Positions 9,047 to 17,411 of a stretch of DNA of 64,000 nt are shown one piece after another. Both the position numbers and the translations under genes were made by a program. The DNA comes from JADHTT01 sp964633845 (GTDB taxonomy: Bacteria > Campylobacterota > Campylobacteria > Campylobacterales > Arcobacteraceae): the NCBI GenBank assembly GCA_964633845.1, contig CAZWLA010000003.1, positions 10,545 through 74,544 on the forward strand, given 5' to 3'. Each line of letters opens with the position of its first letter. The stretch's first letter is position 1. The notes beneath the pieces are model-generated. The model was not told the origin of the DNA. It saw nothing but the letters and a program-made list of their open reading frames with translations, and ran no database searches.

Positions 9047-9661
9047 TTATTTTTCTATGGCCATAAAATTTTTTAGTATTTGTATCCCATTGTCATGAGA
9101 TTTTTCTGGGTGTGGTTGAAATCCATAAATATTATCTTTATTTACAGCGCTTGTAAAATCATATCCATAGTGTGTAGTACCAATAGTATATTTATCATCA
9201 GTTACTGCATGAAATGAATGTACAAAGTAAAGATATGGACTTTCAAGTTTATTAAATAGAGGTGATGGCTTATTAAATAGTTTATTCCAACCAACATGTG
9301 GAACTTTATGATCATCCATATCCATTTTTGATTTATCAAATGCTACAACTTTACCAGGAATTAGTCCTAGTCCTTTGTGGTCACCAAACTCTTCGCTTGA
9401 TTCAAAAAGTAATTGCATACCAAGACAAATACCAATCATAGGTTTACCGCTAGCTGCAAAATCTAACACAGCATTTTTCATACCAGTTGATTCTAGGTGT
9501 TCCATGGCATCACCAAATGCACCAACGCCTGGCAAAATAACTCTAGCATAATCTTTTAATTGATCTGGGTTTGAAACTATATGTGCATCAACTCCAATTA
9601 ACTTACAAGCATTAAATACACTTGCTAAGTTCCCCATATTATAATCTACAATTGCTACCAA
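9047..9661 (-). CDS. hisH: Imidazole glycerol phosphate synthase glutaminase subunit HisH
   Basis: This class I amidotransferase of 204 residues feeds ammonia to HisF. The nucleophile cysteine is in IGICLGMQLLFE, the oxyanion region is PGVGAFGDAM, and the triad His/Glu are in FQPHPEKS. It starts with MVAIVDYNMGNLASV, typical for the family. It lies upstream of hisA, and its own upstream region carries a palindromic element. Confidence 0.96.
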   Translation of the reverse strand: MVAIVDYNMGNLASVFNACKLIGVDAHIVSNPDQLKDYARVILPGVGAFGDAMEHLESTGMKNAVLDFAASGKPMIGICLGMQLLFESSEEFGDHKGLGLIPGKVVAFDKSKMDMDDHKVPHVGWNKLFNKPSPLFNKLESPYLYFVHSFHAVTDDKYTIGTTHYGYDFTSAVNKDNIYGFQPHPEKSHDNGIQILKNFMAIEK

Positions 9662-9680
9662 TATTTATCCTCTTTAACTT

Positions 9681-9820
9681 TATAATATCATCTTAAAAAA
9701 ATATTCAGATATATACTACGACTGACTCTGCAATGATAGAGTCAAAATCTATGATTTTGGAGTACTCATCATGAAGCCTTAAGGAGTAGTGTATATGTTA
9801 ATATTTTAGACGATATTATA
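9681..9820. repeat. Palindromic intergenic element with about 37-bp imperfect terminal inverted repeats
   Basis: The left end TATAATATCATCTTAAAA and the right end, when inverted, match as TATAATATC-TCT-AAAA-TATT and continue to ATATA-ACTAC with small gaps. The interior holds two simple hairpins: GACTCT-8-AGAGTC and AAAATC-TAT-GATTTT. The right end covers the comF stop codon. It may act as a terminator after comF or be a mobile palindromic repeat. It resembles part of the element at 2117-2348. Confidence 0.55.
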
Positions 9821-10388
9821 CCCTAGCATCACTTAGAGTTAATCCAAATAATACTTCACACCCATTGTCTTCCAATATCTGTCTAGCCTCAAGCATAGTA
9901 AGACCAGTCGTGACTAAATCATCTATTAATATAACTTGTACATTTTTAGTCCCACTGTACATAAAATCTCTTTTATTTGCTTTTCTAAATTCAAGATCTT
10001 TTCCTGCAAATTTAACAATATTTGTTGCTTTTAGAGTATTGTATATTGGTTTGATATTTTTTGACTTAAGATGCTTAGTTAGTATTGCACTTTGAGAAAA
10101 ATTATGTCTAGTATGGTCATCGATTGGTATTGCAAAAACTTCATTTGGAAAGTTAAAGTTTGAAGCAAATTTTTTAAATGCAAGTTTAGCTAAAATTTTA
10201 AATACTCTATCTCCATGAAATTGATATTTTGTATTTATTAGTTTTTTAATATCATCATATTCATAAAATGAGTATATGTCAAAAGTATTTTGAAGTGTTC
10301 GCTTTTTAAATATAGGTTGTAGCAGATTATTTTGACATTCTTTACAGATGATATACCATGAAAGTGATTCACATGATATGCATCTCAT
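9816..10388 (-). CDS. comF: ComF-family phosphoribosyltransferase-like protein
   Basis: The protein has 190 residues. The N terminus carries a four-cysteine zinc-binding pattern (CISC at residues 3-6, then CKEC). The C-terminal half has the PRPP-binding loop VILIDDLVTTGLTMLEA. The family is linked to DNA uptake in naturally competent bacteria, but its biochemical role is uncertain. It lies nine bases after the YeiH-like gene on the same strand. Confidence 0.85.
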   Translation of the reverse strand: MRCISCESLSWYIICKECQNNLLQPIFKKRTLQNTFDIYSFYEYDDIKKLINTKYQFHGDRVFKILAKLAFKKFASNFNFPNEVFAIPIDDHTRHNFSQSAILTKHLKSKNIKPIYNTLKATNIVKFAGKDLEFRKANKRDFMYSGTKNVQVILIDDLVTTGLTMLEARQILEDNGCEVLFGLTLSDARV

Positions 10389-10397
10389 ATAGTGCCT

Positions 10398-11375
10398 TTA
10401 AAATAAAAGTATGATAGCTAATCCACTAAAAATGATTTGTATAGTGAAGATTAAAGTACCAATAAGTAAGGCAGTTGAACCATGTTGAGCTATTGTCTTA
10501 AAATTGATTTTTAAACCAATGGCAGCCATAGCAATAATCAATAAGTATTTACTTGTAATTGATACAATAGATACAATAGATTCTGGTAAAATACCAATTG
10601 TTGCAATGATTGAAAATATAACAAATCCGATCACAAACCCTGGTATCTCAAGCTTTGTAGTTCTTGCTGATGATATGTTTTTTACTTGCTTATTCATAAA
10701 GTAAATAAGTACAAATATAAGTGGAGTAAGCATAAGAACTCTACCCATCTTTACGATAGTTGCAGTTTGTCCAGCTGTGTCATCTACAGAAAAACCACCA
10801 GCTATTACTTGACCAACAGCTTGTAAAGTGTTTCCTATAAGTACACCATTGTTTACACTATCAAGTGTAAGGATATATGTACCAATAAGTGGTACTAAAA
10901 ATATCCCAATAGTACCTAGAAAATTAACAATAGCTACAGATAATCCAACTTTTTCTTGATCTAGTTTAATTACATCTTTTGTAGCTGCTATTGCTGCACT
11001 TCCACATACACCATTTCCAATTCCTAGCATCAAAGCAAATTTTGTATCAAACTTAAATAGTTTTGCTAGATATATTGCACTTAAAAGTGTAACAGATAAT
11101 GCTATTGCAATTAAAGCAATTGTTTTAAATCCAAGCTGTAACAATATATTAAAATCTAAATTGATACCCATTAAAGCAATAGCATAGGCTAAAAGTGTCT
11201 TTTCACTATATGTAATACCAGATGAAAACTTTTTATCTAGTTTAATAGTATTACCTATAAATACACCAACAATAATAGCAATTGCCACAGAACCAATAGT
11301 AATATAGTTTGATAATAAAACTGCTACCATAGCAATGGCAGTGGCTATTAAGATACCTAGTAGATTATTTTTCAT
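10398..11375 (-). CDS. YeiH/UPF0324-family membrane protein
   Basis: This polytopic protein of 325 residues has about ten hydrophobic segments. Family marks include YAIALMGINLDF and the helix-breaking GIGNGVCGSAAIAATK. The family is sometimes annotated as a putative sulfate exporter, but the substrate has not been established by anything visible here. Its start overlaps the 3' end of the sodium channel gene by 11 bases, so the two are likely co-translated. Confidence 0.85.
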   Translation of the reverse strand: MKNNLLGILIATAIAMVAVLLSNYITIGSVAIAIIVGVFIGNTIKLDKKFSSGITYSEKTLLAYAIALMGINLDFNILLQLGFKTIALIAIALSVTLLSAIYLAKLFKFDTKFALMLGIGNGVCGSAAIAATKDVIKLDQEKVGLSVAIVNFLGTIGIFLVPLIGTYILTLDSVNNGVLIGNTLQAVGQVIAGGFSVDDTAGQTATIVKMGRVLMLTPLIFVLIYFMNKQVKNISSARTTKLEIPGFVIGFVIFSIIATIGILPESIVSIVSITSKYLLIIAMAAIGLKINFKTIAQHGSTALLIGTLIFTIQIIFSGLAIILLF

Positions 11376-12153
11376 TATTATTTTTTAATTCTATCACTAA
11401 TGTTTTTAATTCTTTTATTTCATTATGAAGCTCTTTTATATTAGAAGATGTATCTTCTATTGTTTCATGATCTTCTTTTGTTATTTCTCCCATTGCTTCT
11501 ACTACAACAGCGATAATAAGATTGATCATAATAAATGTAGCTAAAAAGATAAAAGGGATAAAAAATGTCCATGCATATGGATGTGTTTCCATGATAGGTC
11601 GCACAATACCCATAGACCAAGACTCTAGTGTCATAACCTGAAATAGTGTATAAAATGACTCACCTAATGTTCCAAACCAAGCAGGGTAGGCTTCTCCAAA
11701 AAGCTGTACAGACATAATAGCAAAGATATAGAAAAATAGTGCCATAAGTCCAGCAATAGAGGCCATCCCTGGGATAGTTCCAAGAAGTGCAAGTACAATT
11801 TTTCTCATTTGAGGTATTACAGTTACAAGTCTTAAAAGTCTTAATACTCTTAATATTCTTAAAATATCAAATCCAGCACTAGTAGGTACAAGAGAAATAG
11901 CTACAATAGAAAAATCAAAAATAGACCATGGGTCTTTAAAGAAATCTTTTTTATAGACAAAAATTCTTAAAGCAATCTCAATAGTAAATATAGTGATTAC
12001 AAAAATATCAAATGCTATAATGAAGTTTCCAAATGATTCCATTATAGATTTAGAGGTTGCAAGACCCATTGTTATACCATTTAGTATAATTAGTCCTATG
12101 ATAAAGTTTTGAAAGTTTTTACTTTCGATTAGTTTTTCTATTTTGTTGTACAT
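11365..12153 (-). CDS. Bacterial voltage-gated sodium channel (NavAb-like)
   Basis: This single-domain, six-segment channel subunit (262 residues) assembles as a homotetramer in the inner membrane. S1-S3 are recognisable, and S4 carries the repeated arginines in RILRVLRLLRLV. The pore helix and selectivity filter read TLESWSMG, the ring-of-glutamate sodium filter of BacNav channels. S6 (IMINLIIAVVVEAM) leads into a C-terminal coiled coil rich in E/K/L heptads. It closely resembles NavAb of Arcobacter butzleri. I chose ATG 12153, behind AGGAAAC, over an upstream in-frame extension that overlaps the restriction gene. Confidence 0.93.
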   Translation of the reverse strand: MYNKIEKLIESKNFQNFIIGLIILNGITMGLATSKSIMESFGNFIIAFDIFVITIFTIEIALRIFVYKKDFFKDPWSIFDFSIVAISLVPTSAGFDILRILRVLRLLRLVTVIPQMRKIVLALLGTIPGMASIAGLMALFFYIFAIMSVQLFGEAYPAWFGTLGESFYTLFQVMTLESWSMGIVRPIMETHPYAWTFFIPFIFLATFIMINLIIAVVVEAMGEITKEDHETIEDTSSNIKELHNEIKELKTLVIELKNNNEK

Positions 12154-12160
12154 TTGTTTC

Positions 12161-13242
12161 CTATAAAAAATAATTTTCAAAACTACCAATTGAAGAGAAA
12201 TTAATTTCATAATTAGTAGTGTCAATTTTATCAATACGAACAGAATCTATACCGATAGTTTGTAGTTTATCATAAGTTAATAGTTCAGCTTCATTAAGTT
12301 TTAAGACATCTCTTAATATCCATTTACCAAGTTCTCTATTGGAGCATGACATTAATGCTTTACTTGATGATTGACAAATTTTACTTTTTATTACCGTACC
12401 ATTTGGTAACTTTAAATTAAATGGAGTTTCTCTATTTGGAAAAAAATCTGGTTTAGTTTTATGAACTATTATAGGTATGGGGATATAAACTTCATCTATA
12501 TCTCGAACTCTACCATTAGCATTCCATTGATTTAATCCACTTTTTGGATAAACAGTTTTATTTTTACCATAAAGTGGTAGATATATAGTGTCATTTACTT
12601 GACTACTATTATCATATATTAGATTATTCTTTAATAAGCAATTTTTGATTTCATCCAATGGATTAGCCAGTATATTTACATTAANNNNNNNNNNNNNNNN
12701 NNNNNNNNNNNNNNNNNNNNNNNNNNNNNNNNNNNNNNNNNNNNNNNNNNNNNNNNNNNNNNNNNNNNNNNNNNNNNNNNNNNNTTTACATTAATATAGT
12801 GCATATCTTCTTCATATATTTTAAAAATACCTTTATCTCTGACTATACAGTGATATATTGAAGAATTAATATCATATAAATTTTCTGTAAATTCTATTCT
12901 TTTATTTCTTAAATTAGATATTATTTCTATTATTTTTTGTGGTGATTTATTTTCATATAAACATTTGTCTTTGTTAAATTCTGCTACTTTCTGAAAACTT
13001 TTTTCATTTGAAATTAAAAATGTTTTTAGACCTATACCAATATTTTCTTTAGTAGCATCTAGTGCAACATCTCCTCTAGATAAATCATTTGCAAAAAAAC
13101 TATTACAAAATATTTTTTCAGCAATTCTATAATATAAATATGGAATATTTGAATTTGAAAATAGGTTTGATAAGCTTCCTATTATTTTTAAATTATCTTC
13201 ATAGCTTCTTTTTTGCAGAATATCTTGATGATTATAGAACAT
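12161..13242 (-). CDS. Type II restriction endonuclease, interrupted by an assembly gap
   Basis: The reading frame is broken by 100 N at 12685-12784. The two flanks both end in TTTACATTAA. Merging that 10-base overlap gives one continuous frame of 324 codons from ATG 13242 to the stop at 12161, that is 323 residues. The N-terminal half has D-ATKENIGIGLKTF, which could be a PD-(D/E)XK-type metal site (inference). The C-terminal part (VYIPIPIIVH...FFPNRETPFNLKLPNG, then KALMSCSNRELGKWIL) resembles the DNA-binding domain of NgoFVII-like enzymes. The start overlaps the methyltransferase stop by 11 bases, as in a coupled restriction-modification pair. The recognition site cannot be read from sequence. 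Confidence 0.75.
12685..12784. other. Scaffold gap of 100 N
   Basis: Exactly 100 undetermined bases lie inside the restriction endonuclease gene. The sequence left of the gap ends in TTTACATTAA and the sequence right of it begins with the same ten bases. This is what two overlapping contig ends joined by a fixed-length filler look like. The real gap is probably of negative size. Confidence 0.95.
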
Positions 13243-14260
13243 CTTTTATCTTTTCAGCAATTTTTTCAATAACACTTACTGTTACAGAATTACCTGCTTG
13301 TTTATATCTATGAGACATAGCTAAATTATCTGGAAATTCAAAATCACTATCAAACCCTTGAAACTTAATACATTCATTTGGAGTAAGTTTTCTAATACCT
13401 TTATTATCTAAAATAATAGGAACATTATGCCCACCAGTTCCCATATTAGCAGTTAAAGTTGGACAAACACCATTTTTATTTTCTCTAACATATTGTCTTC
13501 TCCATTGATATACTGTATCCATACTTGTTATATCATCTTTTATTCTTTCATAAAGTGGTTTGTTATTGTAATAATATGTATCATGCACATCATCTTCTAA
13601 AAGATTTCTAATATTCAATTTTAAAGGTTCTTTTTCTGGAAAGTTAAATTTTATTTTTTTATCTAAAAATGCTACAATATAAATTCTTTCTCTATTTTGT
13701 GGTATCCCGTAGTCTTTTGTATTCAATACCTTAGAATAAACTTGATATCCAAGTTCTTCTAAAGTCTCTTTAACAACTTTAAAAGTTTCTCCCTTATTAT
13801 GATTAACAAAACCTTTTACATTCTCTAAAAATATAACTTTAGGTTTATGGTATTTTGCAATTCTAGCTACATCAAAAAATAGTGTACCCCTAGTGTCTTC
13901 AAATCCTTTTCTATTCCCTGCTACACTAAATGCTTGACATGGAAATCCAGCTAGTAGTATATCGTGCTGTGGTACATCCTTTTCATCTATTTTAGTTATA
14001 TCGCCCTGAGGTAATTCATTATAGTTTTTATAATATGTTTTTTGTGCATTCATATCAATTTCTGATGAAAATATAATATCAATTTTATTTAGAAAAGCAT
14101 TTGAAAAACCAGTACGAATACCACCAATACCAGCAAAAAGATCAATTGCTTTTAAAGTATTTTGATTTGTTGATGTCTTCATATTCAATTGTTGCTCCAT
14201 TGTCTGTTGTAAACTAAATAAATTTGGTATTTTATAAATCAAATTCTTCGAATGTGTCAT
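13232..14260 (-). CDS. DNA (cytosine-5)-methyltransferase
   Basis: It transfers a methyl group from SAM to carbon 5 of cytosine in the recognition site and protects host DNA from the partner nuclease. Of 342 residues, motif I is DLFAGIGGIRTGF, motif IV holds the catalytic cysteine in GFPCQAFSVAG, motif VI is ENVKGF, motif VIII is QNRERIYIVAF, and motif X is HRYKQAGNSVTV. The variable region between VIII and IX (about residues 225-285) sets specificity. The start at 14260 has an AAAGGC box and gives a 30-residue leader before motif I; the internal ATG of MKTST is an alternative. Confidence 0.93.
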   Translation of the reverse strand: MTHSKNLIYKIPNLFSLQQTMEQQLNMKTSTNQNTLKAIDLFAGIGGIRTGFSNAFLNKIDIIFSSEIDMNAQKTYYKNYNELPQGDITKIDEKDVPQHDILLAGFPCQAFSVAGNRKGFEDTRGTLFFDVARIAKYHKPKVIFLENVKGFVNHNKGETFKVVKETLEELGYQVYSKVLNTKDYGIPQNRERIYIVAFLDKKIKFNFPEKEPLKLNIRNLLEDDVHDTYYYNNKPLYERIKDDITSMDTVYQWRRQYVRENKNGVCPTLTANMGTGGHNVPIILDNKGIRKLTPNECIKFQGFDSDFEFPDNLAMSHRYKQAGNSVTVSVIEKIAEKIKDVL

Positions 14261-14308
14261 AAGTTGCCTTTCTAATTTTAAGAAAGTATAACTTAAAAAC
14301 TGAATTCA

Positions 14309-14343
14309 TTTAAAAAATATTGCAATTTGCAATATTTTTTAAA
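14309..14343. terminator. Palindrome downstream of lepA
   Basis: The sequence is a perfect 17-base inverted repeat around a single base: TTTAAAAAATATTGCAA, T, then its complement. With A and T runs on both sides it can terminate transcription in either direction. It lies between lepA and the methyltransferase gene, so it probably separates lepA from the restriction-modification operon. Confidence 0.6.
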
Positions 14344-14361
14344 TAAACTTTAAATACTGAA

Positions 14362-14396
14362 TTCTAAAACTAGAAAAATTTAGTCTAGTTTTAGAA
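14362..14396 (-). terminator. Hairpin overlapping the lepA stop codon
   Basis: TTCTAAAACTAG and CTAGTTTTAGAA form a perfect 12-base stem with an 11-base loop that contains the lepA stop codon. The last codons of lepA are thus part of the stem. It lies just before a second palindrome, so lepA transcription seems to end in a double structure. Confidence 0.55.
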
Positions 14397-16170
14397 CTGC
14401 CATGAATGCTTCTTGAGGTACATTAACCTTTCCAATAGCCTTCATTCTTTTTTTACCTGCTTTTTGTTTCTCAAGAAGTTTTCTTTTTCTTGTGATGTCT
14501 CCACCATAACATTTTGCTGTAACATTTTTACCTGTTGATTTTACAGTTTCTCTAGCAATAATAGTACTACCTATAGATGCTTGAATAGCAACTTCAAATA
14601 GTTGTCTAGGGATTAGCTCTTTTAGTTGTTTTACAAATACTCTACCTCTTGCTACTGCTTTTTCTTCTGGTACAATAATTGATAATGCATCTACTGGATC
14701 ACCAGCAACTAATACATCTAGTTTTTTAAGATTTCCTGGTCTAAATCCTGTAATATCATAATCAAAAGATGCATACCCTTTTGTAGTAGATTTTAATTTA
14801 TCATAAAAATCCATAACAATTTCATTCATAGGAATATCATATTCTAAAAGTACTCTTTTATTTATGTAATCCATCTTGATTTGGATACCTCTTTTGTCAT
14901 TAAGAAGTTTAATAACATTTCCAAGGTATTCATCTGGTACAAGTACAGTTGCTTTTACATATGGTTCATAGATTGTTTCAATCTTATTTGCAGCAGGTAG
15001 CTCAGATGGATTTTCTATCATAAGCTCATCACCACTAGTAGTCACTACTTTATATACAACTGTTGGTGCTGTTGCAATTAGATCAAGATTAAATTCTCGC
15101 TCTAACCTCTCTTTGATAACTTCCATATGAAGCATTCCTAGAAAACCTGTTCTAAATCCAGATCCTAATGCAGCTGAACTTTCAGGTTCAAAAGAGATTG
15201 AGCTATCATTTAGTTGGAGTTTTTCTAAAGCTTCTCTAAGGTCTTCAAATCTATCTGTTTCTATTGGATAAAGACCTGCGAATACAAACGGTTTAGCTGG
15301 TTCAAATCCATCAATTATTTCAGATGTTGGATTTTTAGCATCAGTGATTGTATCACCAACTTCAATACCATCTGTAGTTTTAAGTCCAAGTATAACAATC
15401 CCAATCTCACCAGTTTCAATTTCTGATGTTTTCTCTTTTTTTATAGGATGTGGATACATAAGGTCAAGTACTTTATGTTCAACTTTAGTATTCATCATTT
15501 TAAGCATTTGACCTTTTTTTATAGATCCATCATATACTCTAACTAATGCTAATGCACCAAGGTAGTTGTCAAACCAACTATCATAGATAAGTGCTTTTGT
15601 TGGTGCATTTTCATCTCCATTTGGAGCTGGGATAGTGTCAACAATAGAATCAATCAGATCTTTTACCCCAAGTCCAGTTTTAGCTGAAATTAGGTTGTGC
15701 TCTGTACAATCAAGTCCAATAGCTTCTTCTGTCTCTTCTAGTACTCTATCTGGATCAGCAGATGGAAGATCTATTTTATTTACAACAGGCATTAAAGTTA
15801 AATCATTTTCCATTGCAATATATACATTTGCAATAGTTTGTGCTTCAACACCTTGTGTTGAGTCTACGATTAAAAGTGCACCTTCTGATGATGCTAATGA
15901 TCTAGAAACTTCATATGAAAAATCAACATGCCCAGGAGTGTCAATAAGATTTAATATATAATGTTCACCATCTTTTACATAGTCAAGCCTAACTGACTGA
16001 GCCTTGATAGTGATACCTCTTTCTTGTTCGATATCCATTGTATCCATAACTTGTGCTGACATTTCTCTATCTGCAACTGCACCACACTCTTGTATGATTC
16101 TATCTGCTAATGTTGATTTTCCGTGGTCGATATGGGCAATGATACTGAAGTTTCTAATTTTACTTTGCAA
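14380..16170 (-). CDS. lepA: Elongation factor 4 (LepA)
   Basis: This translational GTPase of 596 residues, the usual length, acts on ribosomes during elongation or assembly stress. The G1 motif is AHIDHGKST, G2 lies in RGITIKAQ, G3 is DTPGHVDF and G4 is NKID. The LepA-specific C-terminal domain ends with KAGKKRMKAIGKVNVPQEAF. It stands alone, divergent from the rpe operon, with only a small DsrE-like gene between. Confidence 0.98.
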   Translation of the reverse strand: MQSKIRNFSIIAHIDHGKSTLADRIIQECGAVADREMSAQVMDTMDIEQERGITIKAQSVRLDYVKDGEHYILNLIDTPGHVDFSYEVSRSLASSEGALLIVDSTQGVEAQTIANVYIAMENDLTLMPVVNKIDLPSADPDRVLEETEEAIGLDCTEHNLISAKTGLGVKDLIDSIVDTIPAPNGDENAPTKALIYDSWFDNYLGALALVRVYDGSIKKGQMLKMMNTKVEHKVLDLMYPHPIKKEKTSEIETGEIGIVILGLKTTDGIEVGDTITDAKNPTSEIIDGFEPAKPFVFAGLYPIETDRFEDLREALEKLQLNDSSISFEPESSAALGSGFRTGFLGMLHMEVIKERLEREFNLDLIATAPTVVYKVVTTSGDELMIENPSELPAANKIETIYEPYVKATVLVPDEYLGNVIKLLNDKRGIQIKMDYINKRVLLEYDIPMNEIVMDFYDKLKSTTKGYASFDYDITGFRPGNLKKLDVLVAGDPVDALSIIVPEEKAVARGRVFVKQLKELIPRQLFEVAIQASIGSTIIARETVKSTGKNVTAKCYGGDITRKRKLLEKQKAGKKRMKAIGKVNVPQEAFMAVLKLD

Positions 16171-16317
16171 AGTGAAGTTCCTAATAATCTTTTATATATT
16201 TGGCGATTATATCTAATTAATCCTTTTATGCTAAAATTAACATATGAGATTAACACACATAATCATAGGAAAAGCAAGGATGGATTACCAATAAAGTCAA
16301 CAGATATAACTATAGGA

Positions 16318-16665
16318 TTAAATAGTTAAAACTGACCAACTAGGATCATCTTTAAGTGCAGTTGTGAGTAGTTCACCAGTATGATTACACTCTATTCCTA
16401 TCTCTTCAAGAGATTCTATTGCATTATATTCTTCGGCACATACGATACATGAGCTAAACTCTACTCCATCTTTTTGCATCTGTTGAACTTTTTCTCTTAT
16501 AATAGATTCGTTTTGTACATTTTGAATTGAAGCTCCCCAAAACATAACATGCACTTTTTCCCAATATCCTCTAGGTATTGAAACCCCACCATATAAAAGA
16601 GGAAATTCCATAATTGAGTCAGTATTATTGGTAGATATTACTATTAGTAGGTTTTCTTTATTCAT
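16318..16665 (-). CDS. DsrE-family-like small protein
   Basis: The protein has 115 residues from ATG 16665, where a GGGATT box precedes the start; a longer frame from 16704 lacks one. The pattern LLIVISTNNTDSIMEFPLLYGG and VHVMFWGASIQ...GVEFSSCIVCAEEYN suits the DsrE/DsrF-like fold, which includes sulfur-relay proteins. Two cysteines four residues apart (SSCIVCAEE) sit where such proteins keep their reactive cysteine. The specific role is unknown. Confidence 0.65.
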   Translation of the reverse strand: MNKENLLIVISTNNTDSIMEFPLLYGGVSIPRGYWEKVHVMFWGASIQNVQNESIIREKVQQMQKDGVEFSSCIVCAEEYNAIESLEEIGIECNHTGELLTTALKDDPSWSVLTI

Positions 16666-16722
16666 TGTATTAATCCCATTATGATTTGTATAAAATATAT
16701 TCAATAAGCACTTAATTAAACA

Positions 16723-16738
16723 TTAGATACAATCACTA
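16723..16738 (+). promoter_or_regulatory. Promoter -10 region of the rpe operon
   Basis: TTAGATACAATCAC contains a -10-like TACAAT at 16728-16733, about 30 bases before the rpe start. Nearly the same string (TTAGATACAATCAC) precedes ccsBA, and related ones precede aroB, carB and the gene at 63894. Confidence 0.55.
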
Positions 16739-16764
16739 AAATATTAAAAATATAAAGGTTTAGT

Positions 16765-17406
16765 ATGTTAGTTGCTCCAAGTATATTAAGTGCAGATTTT
16801 GGTAAATTAAATGAAGAGATAAAAGCTATTTGTGATGGTGGTTGTGATCTAATTCATGTAGATGTTATGGATGGTCACTTTGTACCAAATATGACAATAG
16901 GTCCAGTTGTAGTAGGCCCTGTAGCCAAAGCTGCTACAAAGCCACTTGATATTCATCTTATGGTAGAGAATAATAGTTTTTTTATTGATCTTTATGCACC
17001 ACTTAAGCCTGAGTATATATCATTTCATATTGAGAGTGAAAAACACCCACATAGAGTGATCCAAAAGTTAAGAGCCTTGGGAATTAAACCTGCAATTGTT
17101 TTAAATCCACACTCTACACCAGAATCTATAGAATATTTACTTGAAGATTTAGATATGGTACTTTTGATGTCTGTTAATCCTGGATTTGGTGGTCAAAAAT
17201 TTATACCATCAGTTGTTGAAAAAGCAAAAAAATTAAAAGAATTAATCAATAAAAGAAATCCAAACTGTTTAATAGAAGTAGATGGTGGAGTAAATGATAA
17301 AAATATTCATGAACTAAAAGATGCTGGTGTTGATGTAGTTGTAGCAGGGTCTTATGTATATGGTAGTGATGATTATGCCAAAGCAATTAAGTCTCTACAG
17401 GTGTAA
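16765..17406 (+). CDS. rpe: Ribulose-phosphate 3-epimerase
   Basis: It interconverts ribulose-5-phosphate and xylulose-5-phosphate in the pentose phosphate pathway. Of 213 residues, the metal-site motifs VAPSILSADF, HVDVMDGHFVPN and HLMVEN, and the catalytic aspartate in IEVDGGVN, are all seen. SVNPGFGGQKFIP is the family loop. An AAAGG box precedes ATG 16765. trpF follows after five bases. Confidence 0.97.
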   Translation: MLVAPSILSADFGKLNEEIKAICDGGCDLIHVDVMDGHFVPNMTIGPVVVGPVAKAATKPLDIHLMVENNSFFIDLYAPLKPEYISFHIESEKHPHRVIQKLRALGIKPAIVLNPHSTPESIEYLLEDLDMVLLMSVNPGFGGQKFIPSVVEKAKKLKELINKRNPNCLIEVDGGVNDKNIHELKDAGVDVVVAGSYVYGSDDYAKAIKSLQV

Positions 17407-17411
17407 ATTGG

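Noticed and set aside
12676..12684. Restriction gene ending just left of the gap as a truncated protein
   Set aside because: The apparent end comes from translating across N; merging the 10-base overlap gives one intact frame.
14299..14364. ACTGAATTC direct repeats as target-site duplication
   Set aside because: Only nine bases in AT-rich sequence around a palindrome, with no transposase or terminal repeats; chance cannot be excluded.
16244..16294. 16-codon plus-strand frame between lepA and the DsrE-like gene
   Set aside because: No ribosome site and no recognisable sequence; it lies in the lepA leader region.
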